Shown here piece after piece: positions 1-15,900 of a stretch of DNA of 64,000 nucleotides (its first letter is position 1; each line of letters begins with the position of its first letter). Source of the DNA: Lota lota (taxonomy: Eukaryota > Chordata > Actinopteri > Gadiformes > Lotidae); the NCBI GenBank assembly GCA_026745465.1, contig JACYXH010000410.1, forward strand, positions 682,501 through 746,500, written 5' to 3'. The position numbers and the translations under genes were made by a program. A model generated the notes under the pieces. The model searched no databases. It worked only from the letters and a program-made list of their open reading frames with translations, and had not been told where the DNA came from.

Positions 1-283
1 TACATCATTTAGTGGTTATTTATATGATTTTAAAAACTTGCCATTAGTGTCCTTGTTACAGTGTAATTGTGTAAGTGTAACAAACAATGTAACAACATGT
101 AACGGCATGTGCAGCATAGTTCCATAAAGTTATTACATATTAAGTACATGTTCATAAGTGCTACTTTGCCTTCGTGTTATGACACTAATGTTAAGTGTAA
201 GCAAAAAATCATAACGATAAGATATATCGTAATCATAATATCGTATTGGATTATAGGATCAAATCAAACAATTGGTTCCTTAC

Positions 284-906
284 CCATGTCTACTGAAAAC
301 TCGTATCCAAGCCTGGACGTTGGGGCCAAGGACACACAGGCACCTCAGCGTAGTCAGGGAGGTCAGAAGCACTGCCAGCGAGAATGTCTCTAGAGCAGAC
401 CTATAGACGAGGGGCGTTAAGTGATAATAATATTTAATAATTACATACCCGTATCTCATACACATTCGTTCATGTCACACATACAGATGGAGAACAATTA
501 CTCACTCGATCAACGGTGCTCCATACAGAACCACTACGGTGTGATAGAAAAGGCAGGACAAAAGCAGGTACAGACAGGAGCGAACCAACCTAGAAAGCTA
601 CACAAAAGTGCGAGCGTTAGTTAATGTAAACGTACAACGTAAAAATAAAGTACAACAACTAAAAGAGAGCTTCGTTACCTTGTAGCTTATGGTGTTCTTC
701 TTGGTAGGCTGGCTGATACCGAGCAGCCAGAAGACTGCAATGTTAATCACAGACACTGCTCCGGTCACAGAGTAGAGCCACAGCAGGTGCGTGCCGTAGA
801 CCGAGAAGCCTTGTATGAACACTGCAGGGAGAACAGTAGCCATAAAGACAGAAGAGGCGATGATGGCATGAGAGGACGCCATGGCTTTGATTTCGTGGTC
901 CCACAT
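284..906 (-). CDS. pigf: PIGF, phosphatidylinositol-glycan biosynthesis class F protein (partial, 3' exons beyond left edge)
   Basis: Coding exons in order are 906-679, 597-506 and 400-284, giving about 145 residues of a protein usually near 220. The start MWDHEIK aligns residue by residue with the N-terminus of human PIGF, exon 2 ends in VLYGAPLI plus a split Glu codon, and exon 3 holds the conserved stretch CVLGPNVQAWIRVFSR. Donors (GTAACG, GTGAGT, GTAAGG) and acceptors preserve phase. PIGF is an ER multi-pass membrane protein that partners PIGO and PIGG in adding phosphoethanolamine to GPI anchors; several hydrophobic segments are visible here. The remaining ~75 residues are not found between 1 and 283 and must lie off the window. 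The gene is divergent from cript, the same neighbour as in human. Alternative start: the Met within MASSHAI (Kozak-like CCATGG), judged less likely because the upstream residues are conserved. Confidence 0.9.
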
Positions 907-1659
907 GATAAAAGAATAAGCAGAAAAGCCACGAAGGTTAAAAGTGTGGGGGGGGGGGGAAACCCGCTTATCTATATGCTGAAATACATTGCTCTTCCGT
1001 AAACAGTAAATCGTAAACCATGCATTTCCGCTTGACTTCAAAACAAGGGTTTCTAACTTTGAAAGGTGGCGCTGTGTTATCTGCTGTTTTTCTCCTGTAT
1101 GTTAAAAGCAAACCAACACTGGTAAATAATAACGATTCAGTAACAGTGTAGAGCCTCCTAGGTTGGAGCACATTTGAACAATGAAATGTGTTGCTATTTA
1201 CATCATATTTTGTAACACTAAGACAATACATGCTTCAAATGTGTTAAACTAAAACATGCCATTTGGTATGTGTATAAATATGACATATTATTAAAACAAT
1301 TAAAGCAATTATATATAATATGATTATAGTTAGTTAAACATGCAGGGAATATACACGAAAACGAAACACATTTACCATTTTTACCAGTGTACCTTTACCT
1401 TGAAGCCGATCGTGTGTCACGGACAACAAAAGTAAGAATTGTGGAAGGTCGGCCAAATACTGGGACTTAACATAACTGATGGTGTGACCGTCCAATGGGA
1501 TTTGAGAATTGGAAGTCACAAACCAATCAGCTAACTTAAGTCAGAAGCGGAAGTAAAGTAAATCATCCGGAAGTTTACAAGCTTTCAACAACAGACTGGC
1601 ATTTTGGGTTTAATTTTCATGTTCAATATAAATCTTTATTCAACCAACAAAGATACAAG
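907..1659. promoter_or_regulatory. Shared head-to-head region between pigf and cript
   Basis: The 753 bases between the two start codons hold no coding sequence. Close to cript there is a CCAAT box (1523-1527) and two ETS-type GGAAGT sites (GCGGAAGT 1547-1554, CCGGAAGT 1567-1574), a combination common in TATA-less bidirectional housekeeping promoters. A G-run lies at 948-959. Transcription starts cannot be placed from sequence alone. Confidence 0.5.
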
Positions 1660-3258
1660 ATGGTTTGTGAGAAATGTAAGTGATGTCATTTTGTAGATAA
1701 TGCTGTGCAAACACATGACTATACGGACTATAATACCGATGTTAACAAATATTAGTTTCAGCTCCGACACTCAACTCATGTGCATTTAATACTGTTGTCG
1801 ATCTTGGTTTAAAATATATGTCAGTACTGCATTCTTTTTAAATAACGGAGCTCCTCTTCTGTGCATAATATCCCATGTGATTATGGTCCTTCTATCTTTG
1901 CTTCCCTCAACTCGCGTTCTCTTCATTCCTATAGGCGAGAAGAAGCTAGGTAAGGTCATCACCCCTGATACCTGGAAAGATGGAGCCCGCAATACGACAG
2001 GTAACTTGACACGAAATGCAGCCTCCCTGAAGGAATCAACACGGTATAACATCATCGTTACACATTACTGGCATAGTCACTCGTCATCAGAGTCAAGTAT
2101 CTGTTTACGTCTTCGACAAAATTGCTAACTTGAAGGAGTTTAATGTTAGATTGTTTTGTGAGCATAGGCACCATTGTCGAACATATATTTCCCTGTCCGG
2201 TCACAGTTTTGTGAACATGGGTTGGTGGTCTCTTTCAGAGGGGGGAGGGCGTAAACTCAATGAGAACAAAATGCTGACATCCAAGAAGGCCAGGTGAGAA
2301 GCGGCAATGGCGTTCTGCCTTTTTGTACCTTCTTTAGTGGGTACGATGTGGGTAGTGTGGTCTACTCTAGGGTGTTCGAGGTACTGGGTTTGATCCTCCA
2401 GGTCCCCATCCTAACCTGCATCCTAGAGTAGAATGCCTAACCCCTACCTGTTCCTTATGACCTTTATCTGGAATCACTGTATTTCTCTTTGGATAAAAGC
2501 TTCTGCTAAATAACTAAAGGGTAAATCGTTTGCTAAAGAGATGATCACCATGTATTAATGTGTTATTAACGTTGTGGTCTTCTCTCCCAGGTTTGACCCC
2601 TACAGCAAGACTGGCTTTGCTATCTGCAGAATCTGTAAGAGCTCTGTCCACCAGTCAGGGTCCCATTACTGCCAGGGCTGTGCTTACAAGAAAGGTAGTT
2701 GTTTTCGACCGTCGTATTTCACTCCGATTACTAGGCTATGATGACCATAACTTTTCAGTGAATGTTTAGTGGGTCAGATATATTATATGTCCACTATTTT
2801 AAACACGGATTCTTACCCTACAATGTCTTTGCTTCAACTGGACTCAAATCTTACCATACAAAAATTAGCTATATTGTTGTGACATTCCAACTTTCCATAG
2901 AGTGATGCTCTGTTTTTACTCTGCTATGGAAATGTTAGTAGTTGGTTAGTTTTATGTCGATAATGTCAAATTGTATTAAATAAGCATGAATGAGTGAAGG
3001 GATTATTTTATGCCATTTAGTTGATCATCTCTGACAAGATTCAATGCAATTAATGGCTAAATGACATTTTGTAAAATATTTACGCCCTTAATTCAGAGAA
3101 TACGCCATGATATTTAGAGGTATTGTAGGTTATTTGATCGCTTTTTACCAACCAATATGCTCTGCTCAGTTAATTGTTATTTGTTATTTCTAGGCATCTG
3201 CGCCATGTGTGGAAAGAAAGTTTTGGATACCAAGAACTACAAACAGACGTCCGTGTGA
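1660..3258 (+). CDS. cript: CRIPT, cysteine-rich PDZ-binding protein
   Basis: Five exons: 1660-1675, 1935-2000, 2239-2293, 2591-2694 and 3194-3258, joined in phase to 306 nt (101 aa plus stop), exactly the human length. The product starts MVCEKCEKKLG and has paired cysteine motifs CRIC, CQGC and CAMC typical of the zinc-binding CRIPT fold, ending KNYKQTSV, the C-terminal PDZ ligand. CRIPT binds the third PDZ domain of PSD-95 and has also been linked to the minor spliceosome. Exon 1 codes for only five residues plus one base, which is why no single reading frame shows the gene. A SINE sits in intron 3. A polyadenylation signal AATAAA follows at 3691-3696, about 430 bases after the stop. Confidence 0.95.
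2350..2516 (+). repeat. tRNA-derived SINE with teleost-type tail (cript intron 3)
   Basis: A box-B-like segment GGTTTGATCC, the stretch CTAACCCCTACCTGTTCCTT, then the tail GATAAAAGCTTCTGCTAAAT. The same order of blocks recurs at 41715-41860 (+) and 56164-56310 (-), which defines a family inside this window. It is a dispersed repeat, not a functional tRNA gene: no cloverleaf can be drawn. Confidence 0.6.
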
Positions 3259-4589
3259 ATGGCGTTCCAAATGCCAGACTGAGGTCTTGGAAAGATGGCT
3301 GTAGCATGGAAGACAGGTCAGATGGACAGACAGACGGACCGATGGAAGGAACTTGTGGGTTTGGCTCATGCTAGGGCTAATTCTGTAACATGTTTGCAGA
3401 TTAGCTTGACATTCTCTCACTGGCCGCCCCTCCTGACATATTTTGGAGTGTGATAACTTTGCAAAGCATGTACATATATTTTTGTGTCGATGTCCATGTT
3501 TATTGTTGATGGGGGGAGCTTTTCCCCTCTAATTTAGACTGCTGTAACGGCACTGTGCCTCTTAGCTTTAGAGTGGCAATACTCAGACAAGTACTAAAGT
3601 ACTGTTACCTTAAATATACTCCCTCTGTCCACAAATGCCGAAGTCACATTAACGTGTATATATATAGAAAAATGTTTTATTGTTTTCTTTAATAAAAACA
3701 TTGATTTGGTGACCTTAAAATGGTTAATTGTCTTTTGGATCCATATCATCTCAATAACACAGATTTAGTTTTGGGCTTTAATCCGTCGTCATTTTATTTT
3801 GGAATCAGTTGAAAGGGTTGACCATGGGTTTGGCATAACTTATTGGGGAGGGGGAAAAATGCAGTTACGTCAGGTATGACCTGTACTTTATGTAATAGTT
3901 CACGGTTTGTCTCAATAGGCTCCATTGCCTTGACATTTAGATTCTTGCACTGCCTCAGGCTGCAAGATTCTGTCATTTTAATATTGTCAGGTCCATCACC
4001 AGAACCATTGTTGCTTTGATCATTGTTATGCAGAAAAAGTCCATCATAGTATAACCATTTAACAATCATATAGCATGTTTGTGTGTATAAGGCTGCAGGT
4101 ATGTCTAATAAGGCTTTGTAATGTTTGACTTCAGAGTTCCTTCACCCAAGTTGTTAGACATAGAATGTGGCTAACTAGACTACCTACAACCCAGGCCAGT
4201 GTACCTTCATTTGTTGCTCAAAAGCTGGGTGGAAAGACTTTACTATAGAGTAGACTGTATATATATTCATACATTTTTATTAGCTTAAAGAACCAACAAA
4301 CATATTAAAATAGCTAATTATACTGGACACGTGATTAACTTAAACGTGCTAAATTACTGTAACGTCACAACATACTTATTTATATACTTATATTTATTTT
4401 TGACAAATGGCATTTGTAACCATACATATTTACAAGTGTATTTCTAATAATTAAATCAAAAAACGGTATCAAGTATTATTGTAAAAGAATATTTTAATGG
4501 CTATGAAGTTAATTAACCTGAACATTTATATGTGTAAATGTTTAAATATTTTAATAATTTCACATACCACCTCTACAAAAATGTCAATG

Positions 4590-4630
<41 letters not shown>

Positions 4631-4918
4631 TTCATAGCATGAACATTTTAGTAGTTGCGGTGATACTGCAGAATATATATATGACTTATGTTCAAGGCAC
4701 CAATGGTAGGATTACGGTTCACAGTCAGTTCCACGAGGAAAATAGCACCAGTGCAACTAAAACCATGTTGAAGTCTTTCAAATGAGCGTAAACTCTTTAA
4801 ACATGTACTTAACGTGTATAATGTGATCAATATTGCTTTCTTGTACTGTGAATGTCCGGCGTACCATCGTGAATACTGATTGCCCGACATGAACCCCCTA
4901 AATGAAACATCACACTTT
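3259..4918. other. cript 3' UTR and cript-gch intergenic region
   Basis: AT-rich sequence with no recognisable coding exon. It contains the cript polyadenylation signal (3691-3696) and a pure TA microsatellite at 4592-4624. Predicted short frames here have no protein-like composition. Confidence 0.6.
3691..3696 (+). terminator. Polyadenylation signal of cript
   Basis: AATAAA on the sense strand, 433 bases after the cript stop, in an AT-rich context. Confidence 0.5.
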
Positions 4919-4924
4919 TTATTT
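4919..4924 (-). terminator. Polyadenylation signal of the GTP cyclohydrolase gene
   Basis: TTTATT on the plus strand reads AATAAA on the gene strand, about 145 bases past the stop codon. Confidence 0.5.
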
Positions 4925-5026
4925 CCATCAATTGGCTTCAATGGCGTTGAAGTGGTGTTCAGGGCCGTGGATCTACAAGCATCTCCCATGTGCTGCGGAG
5001 ATGCAGCTTTGAGGCTAGAAGGCTTG

Positions 5027-5028
<2 letters not shown>

Positions 5029-5057
<29 letters not shown>
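5029..5057. repeat. Poly(G) run just past the GTP cyclohydrolase stop codon
   Basis: An almost uninterrupted run of about 28 G on the plus strand (C on the gene strand), 12 bases after the stop at 5069. In the mRNA it would be a poly(C) tract in the proximal 3' UTR. Confidence 0.9.
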
Positions 5058-5060
<3 letters not shown>

Positions 5061-5068
5061 GACTAGCT

Positions 5069-9104
<4,036 letters not shown>

Positions 9105-9191
9105 TTGTGGGGTCTTTACGTGCGTTTCCATGGAGACAGACCTAAAACGTCACTACCGGTCTGCCATAGCGTACTGGCGGGAGTTTCCAGC
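9105..9191 (+). promoter_or_regulatory. Probable msh2 proximal promoter with X-box-like and E2F-like sites
   Basis: Immediately before the msh2 start are an RFX X-box-like palindrome GTTTCCATGGAGAC (9124-9137), a half CRE ACGTCA (9148-9153) and an E2F-like TGGCGGGAG (9175-9183). MSH2 is a known cell-cycle/E2F-regulated gene in mammals. Sites are called by eye. Confidence 0.35.
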
Positions 9192-10807
9192 ATGGCGGTG
9201 CAGCCGAAGCAGAATCTGTCTATGGACAGCGCAGCTGAACATGGCTTTCTCAACTTTTACTTCTCCATGCCGGAGAAACCTGACACCACTTTCCGAGTAT
9301 TCGATCGCAGTGATTACTATACTGTGCATGGTAAAGATGCTCTATTCGCTGCGAAGGAGGTTTTCAAGACGAACGGGGTCATCAAGAATCTGGGCACAGG
9401 TAGGTAACGTTAGCTTAGATTACTACATCAACTTTAACAAATTTGTGCAAAAATAACATGTATTTCTTCATTTATTCACAATAAATGCAGCCACACGCTA
9501 ACTATCTATGATATTAATTGTATCCGAAATGCACCGTTAGGTTTGCAGACTCGTTTTCTTATGTAAATGTTAACGTGTGTGTCACAGGGAGTCGCAAGTT
9601 GGAGAGCGTTATCCTGAGCAAGCTCAACTTTGAAGCCTTCGTGCGGGACCTGCTGCTGGTTAGGCAATACCGAGTGGAAGTGTACAAGAACCACAGCAAG
9701 AACAGCAAGGAGCACGATTGGAGAATTGCCTTCAAGGTGAGATCTAAGAACATTTCCAAATGTGAAAACGTGTTCACGTGTGCCCTATGTAGACACTGGT
9801 GTTTAAAGTACCAGTAAAAAAATATAATTTTTTTGGTGTTTCTAATGTGTATTCTCTGATCTTGAACAAATAATTTTACTCCATTTTGTCACTGTTCCTT
9901 AAATAAAACTGTAATAAAAAAACCACCTCATGATTTTGCCCGTCTCTGCCAACCAGTCAGCGTGTAACTCAGGGCCCCTTCTTTTTGTAATGTCAAAGTG
10001 CCTTTGGCCCCAAACATGGGGCGCCTCTTCCCTCCTTCCTAGAACTCACAGTCCAAAAACTATTTCTTTAGACTCTCATAGCATTCGAATTGCAGCGAAA
10101 AGTGGTTCACTTACACATTAAGCTTGACATGCTTTCTCTCTCTCACCAAAAACTACCCAGGCTTCTCCGGGCAACCTGACCCAGTTTGAAGAGATCCTGT
10201 TTGGGGGCGGTGCTGGTGCCGAGGGCTGCGCTGGCGTTGTGGCGGTGAAGTTGGGCACGGGCGCGGATGGACAGCGTGTGGTGGGCGTCGGCTACGTTGA
10301 CGCCGCCCAGAGGACCATGGGAGTGTGCGAGTTCCCGGACGGCGAAATCTTCTCCAACCTGGAGTCCCTGCTTGTCCAAATCAGCCCCAAAGAGTGTCTC
10401 CTAGTGCAGGGGGATGGGAACAGTGACGGTGCGAAGCTCAAAGAGGTGGGTGGGTGTGTCAAGTTCGAGGTGTGCGTTTTGCACAAGATGTCCATGACAA
10501 TGTAGTTTCAATGGCAAAATAAGTACCCAAGCTTATGTTTTGTCTGTAAATCGACCACTATCACAACATTTAATGACAAAACACAACCCTATGCAATACT
10601 GTATTGCAGCTGGTTGACTTAGTGCTATTTTCTATAGCAGGTTTCCCAATGAACATTTTTAAAGTCCGCATCTAAACACCAAAACCCACCCACCAACTAC
10701 TTTAACAGACTCAAGGGGTTTTGAGTCTGCCAAAAGGCCTCATTTGGTCCTTTTATGTTTTAGCACATCAAGAAAACATGCTGCAGATGCCATTCCTTGC
10801 AGATCAT

Positions 10808-10906
<99 letters not shown>

Positions 10907-12950
10907 CAGGTGGTGCAGCGTGGGGGTGTTCTGGTGTCTGACAGGAAGAAGACTGAGTTCAGCAGTAAGGACATGGTCCAGGACCTCAACCGGCTCCTAA
11001 GGACCAAGAAGGGGGAGACGGCAGCCAGCAACACCCTGCCGGAGCTGGACAAGCAGGTAAACACAGGACTGAGACGATAACCTTGCTGGTCAGTGAATCT
11101 TATGGGATAAATGCATTGTTTCAATCACAAGTTGGCGTGGTATTTGTGATGAAGCTAGACTGAACCTATAGCTAGGAACTGGAGAAGCAAGTTAAAATCT
11201 CAGGACTATAAACTGAGTGTCCATATTCGCTTTTACGTCATTGTAACTATTAAACTGATTCTGTATTCATCTATTTTGAATCAGAAGTAGATTTAGTACC
11301 CCTGTCCAAAAACCGTCACAGCAATTTGACCTATAACCTTTTCAAATTGTTTTGTTGTACCAAAGCTACCATCAGTGTAGCATCCAACATTTAAAACATT
11401 ATTTGAATACAAGAGCCTGAATGCTGTCTCCACATGGTGTTTGTGCGCCTGTGTGTTCAGGTAGCCATGTCATGCCTGGCTGCGGTGGTGCGCTACCTGG
11501 AGCTCCTGTCTGATGAGTCCAACTTCAACTCCTTCAGCCTGACCCCCCTGGAGCTGGGCCAGTACATGAGGCTGGACAACGCCGCTGTGCAGGCCCTCAA
11601 TCTCTTCCAGGTGAGAGGTCACAGCGATGCAGCCGCTAGTAGTTCCACTCTGTGTGTTATTGGGGCCATTGTTGAGGGATACCATAAGGCCGGCGTTTCT
11701 TAAACTATGGGTCAGGACCCAAAATGGGCCACGATCCAGTTGGAGTTGGGTCGTGGCCTGACCATGCACAGAAATTCAGAGTTTCTCTTCTGTGCTCAGA
11801 GTTTTGTGAGCGTTCTGTGTAGAGTTTTCCGTTTAGTCCCACAGATACACTGAAATTATCGAACTGAAATTACGGGTTCAAGAACCCGTGCCGTAAGGGG
11901 AAGACTTAATGTGCACCCGTTTTCATCTAGGAAACACAATCTGTTATTTCTGGTTTCAAATACACAATGGCAAAAACGTAATCAATGTAATGAAGCCACA
12001 GTCTTGCATTTTTTGATGCTGAATACATGGGTACTACAAAGTAGCGTTGGGCCCAATGATATTGTTGTGTGAAAATACAGGAACCCCAGTAATGATGATA
12101 ATGATCTTGAGGGCATGAGATATTGGACATGTTGGCTTCTCTGGTCTCCGGTCTTGTAGGGTTCACCAGACGACACCAGCGGAGCTCATTCATTGGCCGG
12201 TCTTCTGAACAAGTGCCGTACCCCTCAAGGCCAGCGATTGGTCAACCAGTGGATCAAGCAGCCACTGATGGACAAGACCAGAATAGAGGAGAGGTAACAC
12301 GGAGGAAATGTTTTTTATACCTTTCAAAACTGTAAAATTCCTTTCAGAGCATCACATCTGGTACCTCAGAGATCTGTCTGAAGGTCCTTTTTAGATCAGA
12401 CGTGTGACGGAAACCGAAAAAATCGGACAAACAAAAAACGTGTAAACTATTTACCTCATTTACGATTTTAATAGCAACAATATTATGAATTGCGCCTGTG
12501 AAAAGAAGACGGATTGATTCAAGCGCATCAAGTATATACGTGCTTATGCTCCTCCTTTTTTACTCAAAATCTGTCTTATCTTCCCAGTCGGCTGTTGCAC
12601 GTTGCACAATTTATTGCTGACCCTACGGGCTTTGGCTGTCTATGGCTGTCATACATGGTCTGTGCTTAGAAAGCGAGCCATGTGTTTGGGTCTATGATGT
12701 CTCCGTGGCCTTTATCTGGTGGTAATGTGACGTTTAAACGCACAGCCCTGGAGTGGGTGGGTGTGTGTGTGTGTGTGTGTGTGTTGTAATTCACTTTGAC
12801 ACAACTTACATTCAAATTCTGTCATGGCATTTCATCACAGGTGGCTGTCTTGAGTTAAAAACAACCCACAAATAACGTACAAAGTACAATATTACACATC
12901 AGAGGAGAGAAAAACGATCTAGAAGCAACTGTGTGATTGTTTTAGTGATG

Positions 12951-12987
<37 letters not shown>

Positions 12988-15900
12988 GCGCAGGCTGGAC
13001 CTGGTGGAGAGCTTCGTCTGCGACTCGGAGCTCCGCCAGACGTGCCAGGAGGACCTGCTGCGGCGCTTCCCCGACCTTCACCGGCTGGCCAAGAAGTTCC
13101 ACCGGCGCTCGGCCACGCTGCAGGACTGCTACCGCGTCTACCAGGCCGTGGGCCACATCCCGGCCCTCGTGCAGGCCCTGGAGAGATACTCGGGTATGGG
13201 GCACGCAGACCACTCATCACCACACATACTACATTTAATAGTCCTGAATTAAAAAGATTACATTGGGAAAATATTTATTTAAATTAAAAGCGTTTAAATC
13301 ATTTGAATGTTTAGCGGATGCTTTTATCCTGAGAGTGAATTCAGATTAAGTCGTTAAAAAAATGTGGATGGTTCGTTAAGACCCCAGGTTAATGGTTGAC
13401 ATTGTCTATGTGGAGATGTAACCATTCCATCCTAGTAGTAATACAAACAAACAAACAAATGTAAGTACAATAAAAAATTATGCAAAAAAGAATTTGTGTT
13501 GTGTTGTTGATAATGATGGCTGGTGGGCAAGCTGGTAGCCGTCAGGTGTGGTGGCCAGGTATCCAGTCACGATCCTGACGAGAGGTTTATGATTTTGAGT
13601 TCATGTATGTCTGTTGGGATATTGTAATATTGTGTCTGTTGTGTTCGGGTAATGTAACTTTGTATCTGCTATGTTGGGGTAATATAATGTCTGTTGTGTT
13701 GGGGTAATGTAATATTGGGTCTGTTGTGTGGGGGTAATGTTGTGTTGGGGTAATGTAATATTGGGTCTGTTGTGTTGGGGTAATGTAATATTGGGTCTGT
13801 TGTGTTGGGGTAATGTAATATTGGGTCTGTTGTGTGGGGGTAATGTTGTGTTGGGGTAATGTAATATTGGGTCTGTTGTGTTGGGGTAATGTAATATTGG
13901 GTCTGTTGTGTTGCAGGCAGTTACCAGGTTCTGCTGGAGGCGTCGTTCGTCTCTCCGTTCCGAGACATGGAGGCAGACTTTAGCAAGTACCAGGAAATGA
14001 TTGAGACCACCCTTGACATGAACCAGGTGTGTGTGTGTGAACCTCTTGGAACAGTGCCTTCCTGTGAGAGAGAGAATATCTTGAGTGTGTGTGTGCCTGC
14101 ATGCGTGTGTGTGCCTGCCTGGGTCTGCGTGCACATGAGAACCGCCTGATTTGATATATTGTGTGTGTGTGCCCGCAGGTGGATCACCATGAGTTCCTGG
14201 TGAAGGCCTCGTTCGACCCGGTGCTCAGTGAGCTGCGAGAGAGCATGGATGCGCTGGAGAAGAGCATGCAGGCGGTGCTGGGTGCAGCAGCCAGGGATCT
14301 GGGTAAGGGGTTAGGGGCATATGCCATATACACACGTGGGGGTAATCTCACTGCCTCAAAAATCAGAAAGACATTTTGTCCTCACAAAAAAAATAACGGT
14401 TCCTTTTTTATTTTCATATCGAATGTATTGGTCTTATTCGTCAAAATCCCTGGGTAGAGATGCAGCACAGACATCAATGCGAGTCTGTTATTATATACAT
14501 TTTAAATAGACTCCACCCATTAAATTGGAGGACATTGCAATGGATTTGATGGAACATCATTTTATGATGCTTAATGCACAGCTTGATAACCCATAATAAC
14601 ATAATTAGAAGTAAATTACAGATTTCTGTTCACTTTAAAGAGCAAAGTGCAGGTACATAATTTGTTTGAATTCACATTGTGTGCTCGTAGAAGGAAGACA
14701 TCAATGTTTATTTATTTTTACTCCCAGAACGTGCTAAATATAGCAGCTAATGTAGTTAAATGGGGCGCATTGTGCGATTAGATCATAAGGGTAAACCTAC
14801 GTAGGCCCCCTGACACAAAGCAGAATGGCGTTGTCAATCAGCTGTCGAGATGACATTTTGCATGTGGTTGTCAGTCAGCACGCTTCCAGTAGCACTGGTG
14901 TGTGACGTGGTGTATTCCCCTTGTGATGCACTTCTGTCAAATTAAGTATTTTGGTGCGCATGCACGTTGCAATACTACAATTAGTCTAGCGGTAATTCTA
15001 AGCCGCACAACATGAATATAGTCTTTACATTGATTTCCTTCATACTTTCCCAACATGAATATAGTCTTTACATTGATTTCCTTCATACTTTCCCAACATG
15101 AATATAGTCTTTACATGGATTTTCTTCATACTACATGGAATCCCCCACCTTAATTCATTGGGATGCCAACCTGACAGGTTTAAATAGATATACTATAATT
15201 ACTGTGTCTGATTACTCATTGCCATACACTGTTGCTTGCTGTGCTTATTTATCACTTATTGTACTACTTTGACCTATCTTTCACTCTAATGATGTACTCC
15301 TATTAAATCTCTCTCCCTCCCTCTCCCGTCTCCAGGCCTGGACGCTGGCAAGACGGTAAAGCTGGAGTCCAACGCCATTCTGGGCTTCTACCTGCGGGTC
15401 ACCTGCAAGGAGGAGAAGAGCCTGAGGAACAATAAGAAGTACACCACGCTGGACGTCCAGAAGAACGGCGTGCGCTTCACCAACGGGTGAGGCCTCCTCT
15501 GTGGCTCGGCCCTCATCCACGCCAAGACCCCGGTGTAGCGTCAGCGCCGCTGGTGTGATCCTTGGATTCAATGAACGCTAAAATAATGAACTACTCCCAT
15601 CTTGGCAATGTGTCTCTGAATGCTTTGTAAATGGTTGAACAAGGTAATTTAAGTCACGTGCCCATTAAAAGTATGGTAAATCCGTATATTACCAACATTA
15701 AGTTGGTAACGATCATAAAAATAATAATAATATATATTGATAGTTTATAGCGCGTCCGTTATTTCATTTGTCGGTGTGAAATGGACACACGTGACATTAT
15801 GTGGTGCTTTAAATTGTGCTTACCCCTTGGTTTTGATGTGAATTATGGGCCGCATACACACACACATCTTTGTCATTTAATGTGTGTGTGTGTGTGTGTG

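Noticed and set aside
13611-13916. CRISPR-like array
   Set aside because: Regular repeats without unique spacers, in a vertebrate intron; it is a minisatellite.
13601-14134. 177-codon minus-strand frame with periodic [10 protein letters not shown] repeats
   Set aside because: It is the translation of the 30-bp minisatellite in msh2 intron 7 plus antisense exon 8, not a repeat protein.
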